Assembly (NCBI GenBank): GCA_947586295.1
Contig: CANPXQ010000023.1
Span: 1 to 10,351, forward strand
DNA: 10,351 nucleotides
Source: an uncultured Bacilli bacterium
Lineage (GTDB): Bacteria; Bacillota_I; Bacilli_A; RF39; UBA660
Direction: 5' to 3'
Shown here piece after piece: positions 1-5,183 of the stretch. The notes beneath the pieces were generated by a model. It had not been told where the DNA came from. It made no database searches and was given only the letters and a program-made list of their open reading frames with translations. The translations under genes and the position numbers were made by a program. The number at the start of each line of letters is the position of its first letter. Within the stretch, counting starts at the first letter, position 1.

Positions 1-308
1 ATCAAATAGAAAGAGCCAAATTGATGGCCAAAAGAAATACAGAGGAATATAAAAAAATAAGTAATGTCCGAGCAGGAATAGAAGGAATTCCATCGGTATT
101 AAGAAGAACATATAACGTAGATAATAGAGGAAGTAAAGGACTGCCTTATCTTAATATGACATTTTCTAGTTCTCTACTAGCAATAAACATAAAAAGAATA
201 GCAAAATATAAAAATAAACAATCCATAAATGGCAAAACAAACTCTGTTTTGTCATTTTTAATGTTAATAAATTTAAAATTTTTAAAAATTCAAAAATCTT
301 ATTGTTAA
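1..308 (+). CDS. Transposase, C-terminal part (cut by window edge)
   Basis: The frame is open from the first bases of the window, so this is the 3' end of a longer gene whose start lies outside. The stretch AGIEGIPSVLRRTYNVD (about 20 codons after the first ATG) resembles the C-terminal region of DDE transposases from Gram-positive insertion sequences, where the Glu before Gly is probably the last acidic catalytic residue. It is followed by an Ala-Ile-Asn-x-Lys segment typical of the end of such proteins. The last 30 or so residues, after IAKYK, are low-complexity Lys/Leu/Ile, unlike a conserved tail, and may be read-out past the ancestral end. The exact IS family cannot be fixed from this fragment. 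The catalytic Asp residues would be upstream, so intactness cannot be judged. Confidence 0.7.
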   Translation, partial: QIERAKLMAKRNTEEYKKISNVRAGIEGIPSVLRRTYNVDNRGSKGLPYLNMTFSSSLLAINIKRIAKYKNKQSINGKTNSVLSFLMLINLKFLKIQKSYC

Positions 309-310
309 AT

Positions 311-338
311 TTTGTAAAATTTATTTTTACAAATTTTT
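311..338 (+). terminator. AT-rich hairpin after the transposase gene
   Basis: Arms TTTGTAAAA (311-319) and TTTTACAAA (325-333) pair over 9 bp with a 5-nt loop and are followed by five T. It starts 3 nt after the stop codon. Only one G-C pair is present, so it would be a weak terminator. In DNA this AT-rich, chance is a real alternative. Confidence 0.35.
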
Positions 339-442
339 AAAATTAGTGTTTATGGGTTGCAACCATATATATATCAAGCGTTGGTTTTTAAAAATAGAAA
401 ATTTGACAATTATTTTACAAACAATAATTTAAATATTTAAAT

Positions 443-472
443 TTGACATAATAATAAATTTTTATTTATGAT
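443..472 (+). promoter_or_regulatory. Promoter for the DUF5684 gene
   Basis: A perfect -35 TTGACA (443-448) lies 18 bp from TATGAT (467-472), a good -10. The predicted start near 479 gives a leader of about 22 nt to the ATG at 501. A second copy of the 10-mer AAATTTGACA lies 40 bp upstream (399-408, against 439-448), but it has no clear -10 at the right distance. Confidence 0.55.
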
Positions 473-488
473 TATTTTAAGAAGTGAA

Positions 489-515
489 AGGGGATAAAAT
501 ATGTAAGATTTAATG
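489..515 (+). promoter_or_regulatory. Shine-Dalgarno followed by ATG-TAA start-stop, then the real start
   Basis: AGGGG (489-493) is ideally spaced to the ATG at 501-503, but the next codon is TAA (504-506). The first usable ATG in the same frame is at 513, about 19 nt from the Shine-Dalgarno, too far for ordinary initiation. Translation of the gene would need initiation at 501, immediate termination and re-initiation at 513. Otherwise it reflects a one-base change in the second codon. The layout is directly visible; its function is inference. Confidence 0.5.
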
Positions 516-929
516 TCTGATTCGATGATTACTTTCGTCAAAACTTATGCTTTAGCTTTTATAACTGTTTTCATTTTTATTTTACGCGTTATTGCTTGGT
601 GGAAATTATTTGCAAAAGCTGGCGTTGCTGGATGGAAATCTTTAATACCTATTTATAATAGTTACCTATATTATAAAATCGCGGGAGTTCCTTCTTTATT
701 TTGGATTGCCATTGTTGTATCTGTTATGAGTTCATTACCTAATGCTACGATTGTCTATGTTTCATTAGCATTAACAGTAATCATTGTTATATATCAAAAT
801 TATGCTCTTTCGAAAGCATTTGGTCACGGATTTGGTTATACTTTAGGTTTATTATTCTTAAATCTAATATTTACCTTTATCTTAGGATTTGGCTCAAGTA
901 CTTACCAATTAGAAAAGAAGAAAAATTAG
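513..929 (+). CDS. DUF5684-type small integral membrane protein
   Basis: This is a 138-residue protein with about four hydrophobic helices (roughly residues 8-28, 61-77, 80-98 and 108-126). The signature after helix 1 is a Trp-Lys-x-Phe-x-Lys-Ala-Gly segment followed by GWKSLIPIYNSYL (residues 40-52), and near the end ILGFGSSTY. This matches the DUF5684 family, found often in Gram-positive bacteria and sometimes next to signal peptidase-like genes. The biochemical role is unknown. The ATG at 513 is the first one without an intervening stop. The ribosome-binding site, however, is placed for the ATG at 501, which is followed at once by TAA, so expression may be low or controlled. The gene has its own promoter and terminator and stands alone. 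Confidence 0.75.
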   Translation: MSDSMITFVKTYALAFITVFIFILRVIAWWKLFAKAGVAGWKSLIPIYNSYLYYKIAGVPSLFWIAIVVSVMSSLPNATIVYVSLALTVIIVIYQNYALSKAFGHGFGYTLGLLFLNLIFTFILGFGSSTYQLEKKKN

Positions 930-953
930 AAGCTACCATTTAGTAGCTTTTTT
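930..953 (+). terminator. Intrinsic terminator of the DUF5684 gene
   Basis: AAGCTAC (930-936) pairs with GTAGCTT (943-949) around a 6-nt loop, followed by a T run to 953. It begins at the base after the stop codon. Confidence 0.8.
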
Positions 954-958
954 AAATT

Positions 959-991
959 GCTTAAGTAAGAATTAAGCAAGAATTAAGCAAG
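959..991 (+). repeat. Three 11-bp direct repeats upstream of the fic promoter
   Basis: Two identical copies of AATTAAGCAAG (970-980 and 981-991) are preceded by an imperfect one, GCTTAAGTAAG (959-969). The period of 11 bp is close to one helical turn. The array ends 5 bp before the -35 box of the downstream gene, the usual place for a phased activator site or an UP-like element. Confidence 0.7.
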
Positions 992-996
992 ATCTA

Positions 997-1025
997 TTGA
1001 ATAAAAATGCAAATAATAGTATAAT
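997..1025 (+). promoter_or_regulatory. Promoter for the Fic gene
   Basis: TTGAAT (997-1002) and a perfect TATAAT (1020-1025) are separated by exactly 17 bp. The predicted start near 1032 leaves a leader of about 23 nt with Shine-Dalgarno GATGAGG at 1044-1050. Confidence 0.65.
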
Positions 1026-1054
1026 AGATATATAAGAATTTGAGATGAGGTCAA

Positions 1055-2050
1055 ATGAATAATTATATCCCGCCGTTTATAATTACAAATAAGATGGTTG
1101 ATTATATTTCTAGCATTATGGAAAAAATAGGAAAATTAGATAATTATGCTAACTTTAATAAAATGTCGATATTGAGGAAAAATAATAGAATTTGCTCAAT
1201 TCATTCCTCACTAGCAATTGAAGCAAATTCTCTATCAATTAATCAAGTTAAGGATTTAATTTCTGGAAAGAAAGTTATTGGTCCCCAAAAAGAAATTCAA
1301 GAAGTTAAAAATGCCTATAAAGCTTATGAAATGTTAAATGATATGAATCCATATTCTATTAAAGACTTGAAAAAAATACATAAAACTATGACATATCTAA
1401 TTGTTGATAAACCGGGAGAATTTAGAAATGGTAATGAAGGTGTATTTGATGAATTAGGCAACTGTATTCATATGTGTCCACCGCCAGAACAAGTAGATAC
1501 ATTAATGAATCAACTCTTTGATTGGATGAAAAAAAGAAAAAATGATATTCATCCTTTAATATTATCATCGGTTTTTCATTACGAATTTGTTTTTATTCAC
1601 CCTTTTCAAGACGGAAATGGAAGGACCGCTCGATTATGGCAAAATATTATTCTTTATAATTGGCATAAAATATTTGAATATTTACCTATAGAAAGCGAAA
1701 TAAAGAAATATCAAGCCGGATATTACAAAGCAATTGATGATTGTAATAAAAATGGAAATTCGACAATTTTTATTGAATTTATGTTAAAAATGATTGATGA
1801 CGTTTTAACTGATGCTCTTAAAGTTACAAATATGCCTATTACTGAAAAAGCAATGAATATTAATAAATTATTACAAGTAATGGAATATAATATTCCAATG
1901 ACAGCAAATGATATTATGAATAAATTAAAAATTAAGTCTAAAGAAACTTTAAGAAAAACTTATTTAGATCCCGCGATAAATGAAGGATTAGTAGCTCTTA
2001 CTATTCCCGATAAACCCACTAGTAAAAATCAAATGTATTATAAAATTTAA
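1055..2050 (+). CDS. Fic family protein (AMPylation-type, C-terminal winged helix)
   Basis: This 331-residue protein carries the full Fic active-site loop HPFQDGNGRTAR (residues 182-193). His182 is the general base, and Asp186, Asn188 and Arg190/193 bind metal and phosphates, so it should be able to transfer a nucleotide-phosphate moiety from a substrate such as ATP to a protein hydroxyl. An N-terminal HSSLAIEANSL segment (50-60) matches the position of the inhibitory helix of class II Fic proteins, with the inhibitory Glu at 56. The following residue is Ala rather than Gly. The flap that docks the target is near 129-147. The last 70 residues look like a winged-helix DNA-binding or dimerisation domain, as in many long Fic proteins. 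No separate FicA/VbhA-type antitoxin gene is adjacent, as expected for self-inhibition. Start ATG 1055 has GAGG 4-5 nt upstream. The target is unknown. Confidence 0.9.
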   Translation: MNNYIPPFIITNKMVDYISSIMEKIGKLDNYANFNKMSILRKNNRICSIHSSLAIEANSLSINQVKDLISGKKVIGPQKEIQEVKNAYKAYEMLNDMNPYSIKDLKKIHKTMTYLIVDKPGEFRNGNEGVFDELGNCIHMCPPPEQVDTLMNQLFDWMKKRKNDIHPLILSSVFHYEFVFIHPFQDGNGRTARLWQNIILYNWHKIFEYLPIESEIKKYQAGYYKAIDDCNKNGNSTIFIEFMLKMIDDVLTDALKVTNMPITEKAMNINKLLQVMEYNIPMTANDIMNKLKIKSKETLRKTYLDPAINEGLVALTIPDKPTSKNQMYYKI

Positions 2051-2054
2051 AAAT

Positions 2055-2080
2055 AAAAGGTTCATTACCTTTTTTCTTTT
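2055..2080 (+). terminator. Intrinsic terminator of the Fic gene
   Basis: AAAAGGT (2055-2061) pairs with ACCTTTT (2067-2073) around a 5-nt loop, followed by T-rich sequence to 2080. It lies 4 nt after the fic stop codon. Confidence 0.7.
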
Positions 2081-2095
2081 GGTAATTATTACCAA
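2079..2095. promoter_or_regulatory. 17-bp perfect palindrome upstream of spoIVB
   Basis: TTGGTAAT-T-ATTACCAA is an exact inverted repeat with 8-bp arms around one base. It sits between the fic terminator and the spoIVB start, about 60 bp upstream of the latter. The short centre makes an RNA hairpin poor but suits a dimeric repressor site. No convincing housekeeping promoter was found downstream (weak TTGTAG 2112-2117 and TATTCT 2134-2139, spacing 16). Confidence 0.4.
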
Positions 2096-2155
2096 CTACC
2101 AGATATTGTAATTGTAGTTTTTATTAATAAGGGTATTCTATTAAGGGTGAGAAAA

Positions 2156-3124
2156 GTGAAAAAATTTATCGTTTTTTTATTAACAATATTATTACCTATT
2201 AATTGCCTAGCTTATTCAAATAAAATAATACCTGGAGGTGATACTTTAGGTATTATGGTTAATACTAAGGGTATTATGATAATTGGTTTTTATGATATTG
2301 ATGGTAAATATAATAAAGGTAATCCATCTTTAAAAGCTGGAGACTACATTATTAAAGTAAATGATGAAGAAATTAATACCATTAAAGAATTAACTAACGT
2401 TATTGAAAAAAATGTGGCCAATAAAGAAGTAAAAATAACTTTTAGACGTAATAATAAAGAAAAAACCACTACTTTACCTTTAGTGTTAGATAATGGTATA
2501 TATAAAACTGGTCTATATGTTAAAGATAATATAACGGGTATTGGTACTTTAACCTATATTGATCCAGAAAGTAAAATATTTGGGGCTTTAGGTCACGAAA
2601 TAATTGAAAATAATACTAGTAACATTGTCGAAATAAAAAGCGGTAATATTTTTCGAAATGCCATAACTAGTATTGATAAAAGTTCTAATGGAATTGCCGG
2701 TAGTAAAAATGCTAAGTTTTATTACAATACTATTTATGGTAATATAATTAAAAATACGAAATATGGTATATATGGTAACTTTAATGCTACCTTTAAAGAT
2801 AAACCTTTAATGGAAGTAGCTCAAGCTAAAGAAGTTAAATTAGGTAAAGCATCAATTTATACAGTTTTAGAAAATGAGACTATTGAAGAATTTAGTATTG
2901 ATATAACTGCCATTAATGAAAGTGCAAATATTAAAAATATAACCTTTCAATTAGATGATGCTAATTTAATTAATAAAACGGGCGGAATTGTCCAAGGAAT
3001 GAGTGGTTCTCCTATCATTCAAAATAATAAAATAATTGGGGCTGTAACCCACGTTATTGTCGATAATCCTATTAGTGGTTATGGTATCTTTATTACCACT
3101 ATGCTTGAAGAAGGCGAAAAATAA
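2156..3124 (+). CDS. spoIVB: SpoIVB-family serine protease (peptidase S55) with PDZ domain
   Basis: The protein has an N-terminal signal or anchor helix (residues 3-19), a PDZ domain (about 27-105) and a C-terminal S55 peptidase domain. Visible motifs are GIGTLTYIDP and FGALGH, with catalytic His at 147; Asp at 268; and GGIVQGMSGSPIIQ, with catalytic Ser at 283. It ends in AVTHV...GYGIFI as in known SpoIVB. In Bacillus this protease is secreted from the forespore and triggers the pro-sigma-K checkpoint by cleaving SpoIVFA. Here it is about 322 residues, shorter than the roughly 426 of B. subtilis, mainly before the PDZ domain. An upstream in-frame GTG at 2147 overlaps the Shine-Dalgarno AAGGGTGAG (2143-2151), so GTG 2156 is the better start. 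A role in sporulation is inferred from the family and from coat genes 4-5 kb away. Confidence 0.88.
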   Translation: MKKFIVFLLTILLPINCLAYSNKIIPGGDTLGIMVNTKGIMIIGFYDIDGKYNKGNPSLKAGDYIIKVNDEEINTIKELTNVIEKNVANKEVKITFRRNNKEKTTTLPLVLDNGIYKTGLYVKDNITGIGTLTYIDPESKIFGALGHEIIENNTSNIVEIKSGNIFRNAITSIDKSSNGIAGSKNAKFYYNTIYGNIIKNTKYGIYGNFNATFKDKPLMEVAQAKEVKLGKASIYTVLENETIEEFSIDITAINESANIKNITFQLDDANLINKTGGIVQGMSGSPIIQNNKIIGAVTHVIVDNPISGYGIFITTMLEEGEK

Positions 3125-3146
3125 AAGACAAGTTATTTAACTTGCC
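3117..3146 (-). terminator. Terminator of the pilin-like gene, in the convergent gap
   Basis: On the - strand, CAAGTT (3144-3139) and AACTTG (3134-3129) pair with a 4-nt loop, and a T-rich run reading into the spoIVB end follows. The hairpin fills the 21-bp gap between the two convergent stop codons. On the + strand no T-run follows, so it serves the - strand best. Confidence 0.6.
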
Positions 3147-3646
3147 TAATCAGATGAACTAGCGACTACACAACCAGTTGGGGTACCTGTAAAGTTTTCA
3201 GAATCATATTCAACGATATCATCACCATCGATATTTACTTGGTTAGTCTTTCCCGCATCTAAACCTAAACCATTAGCCATATATTTGCCATTTTCCAAAT
3301 ATACTTGATATAAGAAATCATTACTATTTTCTTTTTTCGTTATTTTAACATAGCCATGATATTTAGTTGTATCAGCTTTATAAAAACTTGGAGACATTTC
3401 ATCAACAGTTATACATAAACCATTTTTGCTGGATACTGTCAAGTTATCGGTTAAAGCCTTAGTTACAAAATAACTTTGAGCCGATTCAATTGCCGCATTA
3501 GCTTCAATAGCAAAAGAATTCTTCCGCGCTATTTCCATTTGGGGCAAAACAGCTTGCACCGCTAGTAACATTACAATGGCAAGTACAACGATAACTGCCA
3601 ACAATTCAATTAATGTAAACCCTTTTTTATTTATATTATTAATCAT
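3146..3646 (-). CDS. Type IV pilin-like / type II secretion pseudopilin-like protein
   Basis: The N-terminus MINNINKKGFTLIELLAVIV is a type III prepilin signal: basic leader, Gly9 at the peptidase site, Phe10 as the mature first residue and Glu at mature position 5, then a hydrophobic helix to about residue 35. The mature head (about 40-166) holds two cysteines, Cys78 and Cys159 near the C-terminus, which could form a disulfide as in many pilins. A longer open frame exists to 3733, but it runs upstream through the promoter at 3699-3671. ATG 3646 has AGGGAG (3660-3655) at 8-nt spacing, so it is the start; the product is 166 residues. Such proteins assemble into pilus or pseudopilus fibres after cleavage by a prepilin peptidase. 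No assembly ATPase or peptidase gene lies in this window. It could be a major or a minor subunit. Confidence 0.82.
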   Translation of the reverse strand: MINNINKKGFTLIELLAVIVVLAIVMLLAVQAVLPQMEIARKNSFAIEANAAIESAQSYFVTKALTDNLTVSSKNGLCITVDEMSPSFYKADTTKYHGYVKITKKENSNDFLYQVYLENGKYMANGLGLDAGKTNQVNIDGDDIVEYDSENFTGTPTGCVVASSSD

Positions 3647-3670
3647 TATCAACACTCCCTCTATGTTTTG

Positions 3671-3699
3671 ATAATACAATATTTTTTTGATTTCGTCAA
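3671..3699 (-). promoter_or_regulatory. Promoter for the pilin-like gene
   Basis: On the - strand TTGACG (3699-3694) and TATTAT (3676-3671) are separated by 17 bp. The inferred start near 3664 gives a leader of about 18 nt to ATG 3646. This gives the pilin gene its own transcription and argues against translation from the longer frame. Confidence 0.7.
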
Positions 3700-3744
3700 T
3701 AATAATATACCTAATTAGATATTTTTTTGACATTCTATGTGTAA

Positions 3745-4254
3745 CTATTTTATTAAACCATTTTCGACATTTTTAGTTTCATTTATAATTATAAAAGCAT
3801 TATAATCATACTCTTTAATTAATTTAATTAATTTTTTTAAACTTTTTTTATTAATAGCAATAATAAGCATTTCTTTTTTATAGCCTTCATAGGCTTTTTT
3901 TAAAGCGACAATAGATACACCATAACCACTATCCCTTATTTTTTTTACGAGTTTCGTATTATCATTTTTCGTTATTACTTGTAAACCTATTACTTCACTA
4001 ACAAAATGGTTAGATAAATGTACCCCAATTAAAGTTCCACAAGCATAACCTCCAGCATAAAATATGGGAATTAACAAGGAATCATAAGGTGTATTTAAAG
4101 CTTCTTTAGCGACTAAAAACCACACAAAAACTTCTAAAAAAGCAATAATACTGGCGCTTTTACTTTTACCTTTAACCATTAAAATCGTACGAATACTACC
4201 TAAAGAAACATCTATTATTCGGGCGAAAAATATTTTAATACCCACTAATATCAA
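3745..4254 (-). CDS. UPF0316 membrane protein (DUF5698 + DUF2179)
   Basis: This is a protein of about 169 residues. The N-terminal half is membrane-embedded, with the family hallmark ARIIDVSLGSIRTILMVKGK near the start, then hydrophobic stretches to about residue 85. The C-terminal half (about 90-150) is a small alpha/beta DUF2179 domain, seen also in YitT-type proteins. The combination is the UPF0316 family (B. subtilis YebE type), whose function is unknown. GTG 4263 abuts the stop of the upstream gene but has no ribosome-binding site. AGGTGAT (4265-4259) is correctly spaced for TTG 4254, which I take as the start. The gene lies 9 nt after the zinc-ribbon gene and is probably translated by coupling. 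No terminator is obvious before the pilin promoter. Confidence 0.8.
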   Translation of the reverse strand: MILVGIKIFFARIIDVSLGSIRTILMVKGKSKSASIIAFLEVFVWFLVAKEALNTPYDSLLIPIFYAGGYACGTLIGVHLSNHFVSEVIGLQVITKNDNTKLVKKIRDSGYGVSIVALKKAYEGYKKEMLIIAINKKSLKKLIKLIKEYDYNAFIIINETKNVENGLIK

Positions 4255-4263
4255 AATTATCAC

Positions 4264-4533
4264 CTACAATACATTAAGTATTATAGCCAAGATAATTAAA
4301 ATTATTATAATTCCCCCTATTATTAAATAAATTTTTAAAGATTCTTCTTTTTTTTCTTCTCGATAATTTATTTTTTCAATTCCATACATTTCTGTCTTTA
4401 ATTTAAAGTCATTTTGATGTTCTCTTAAATGTCTTTTTTGTTCATTAATTTGGTTTTCATTCATCATAGCCCCACAAAATTTACAGACAAAACCTTCATT
4501 AGGTAGAGCCTTCCCACATTTATGACAATACAT
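4264..4533 (-). CDS. Tail-anchored zinc-ribbon protein
   Basis: This 89-residue protein has an N-terminal zinc ribbon with two CxxC knuckles, Cys3/Cys6 and Cys17/Cys20, each followed by Gly as in the common zinc-ribbon families. A charged, probably helical linker (about 25-65) follows, and a hydrophobic anchor at residues 66-89 runs to the very end. The ribbon would face the cytoplasm with the tail in the membrane. It begins 2 nt after the stop of the upstream gene, with only a weak GAAGAG site, suggesting translational coupling. The partner or function is unknown. Short zinc-ribbon membrane proteins are common in low-GC Gram-positives. Confidence 0.75.
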   Translation of the reverse strand: MYCHKCGKALPNEGFVCKFCGAMMNENQINEQKRHLREHQNDFKLKTEMYGIEKINYREEKKEESLKIYLIIGGIIIILIILAIILNVL

Positions 4534-4535
4534 TT

Positions 4536-5129
4536 TTAACTCTTCAAATCCATATAAGCATCACAAATAACCCGTTCCGGTGTTTTAATGGTAAAGGTTT
4601 TCGTTGCTTCTTCATATGTTAATTCGGTATTATTACTACTACATTCATAACTGGAAATTTCATAACCCGCTGGAAGTTCTTCCCCTTCAAATAACGTATA
4701 ACTATTTTCCGTTTTAGTATAGACATTTAAGATAATATCTTCATCCCCTAAATAACTAAAATAAGCATAACATATATCATCAACATCACTACTATTAATA
4801 GGAAAACTTTTTTCCTCAGCATTATACTCTAAAGTATTACCCTTTATACAATAACTTAATTTAGCATTAAAAACGTGGTTATTATCAGGTATATCAAGAG
4901 CTGCTTTATAAGTAGCAAAGTTGGCATTTTGCACTAAAATTCTAACTTTAGATGTTGGAATAGTCCCTACTTTACTTTCGACAATATTAACTATTTTTAT
5001 ATCTTTATAATAAGCATAAGAAATGAAAAAAGTAATGCCTGCTAAAAGAAGCACAATTAAAGCGATTAAAATACTGTTCTTATGATTCAAAAACAATTTT
5101 TGCATATTTTTTTTAATCCTTTCTTGCAT
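4536..5129 (-). CDS. Single-pass membrane-anchored extracellular protein with a duplicated two-cysteine module
   Basis: I do not recognise a named family. The 197-residue protein has a basic N-terminus, one transmembrane helix (about 19-39) ending ISYAYYKD, and an outside portion of about 155 residues. All four cysteines lie outside: Cys94, Cys120, Cys163 and Cys189, giving two pairs with identical 26-residue spacing. The surrounding sequence repeats: SYC...NTLEY...KSFPI...ICYAY (92-123) against SYEC...NTELTY...KTFTI...VICDAY (160-192). The two line up with only single-residue shifts. This suggests two copies of a small beta-rich module, each closed by one disulfide. It follows ftsK by 54 nt and precedes the zinc-ribbon gene by 2 nt. 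Start ATG 5129 has AGGA about 8 nt upstream. A cell-surface or pilus-associated role is possible but unproven. Confidence 0.6.
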   Translation of the reverse strand: MQERIKKNMQKLFLNHKNSILIALIVLLLAGITFFISYAYYKDIKIVNIVESKVGTIPTSKVRILVQNANFATYKAALDIPDNNHVFNAKLSYCIKGNTLEYNAEEKSFPINSSDVDDICYAYFSYLGDEDIILNVYTKTENSYTLFEGEELPAGYEISSYECSSNNTELTYEEATKTFTIKTPERVICDAYMDLKS

Positions 5130-5155
5130 TTTATCATTCCTATTCTACCAATATT

Positions 5156-5175
5156 TTAAAATAATATTATTTTAA
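5156..5175. repeat. 20-bp perfect AT-only palindrome between ftsK and the next gene
   Basis: TTAAAATAAT followed by its exact reverse complement ATTATTTTAA lies in the 54-bp gap after the ftsK stop. It could be a weak terminator stem or a protein site. At this AT content one such palindrome per 10 kb may arise by chance. Confidence 0.35.
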
Positions 5176-5183
5176 TGTCAAAT

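Noticed and set aside
231..253. Hairpin GGCAAAACA/TGTTTTGTC within the end of the transposase frame
   Set aside because: It has a 9-bp stem but no proper T-run follows and it lies inside the open frame. It could be an IS end or terminator, but I cannot support either.
355..364. Perfect palindrome GGTTGCAACC between the transposase and the DUF5684 promoter
   Set aside because: It is only 10 bp with no second copy seen and no clear link to a promoter.
3701..3720. CTAATTAG palindrome upstream of the pilin promoter
   Set aside because: It is an 8-bp AT-rich palindrome with imperfect flanks, within chance expectation here.
3647..3733. N-terminal extension of the pilin-like frame
   Set aside because: It spans the promoter at 3699-3671 and would put 29 residues before the prepilin leader. 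The start at 3646 has the ribosome-binding site.
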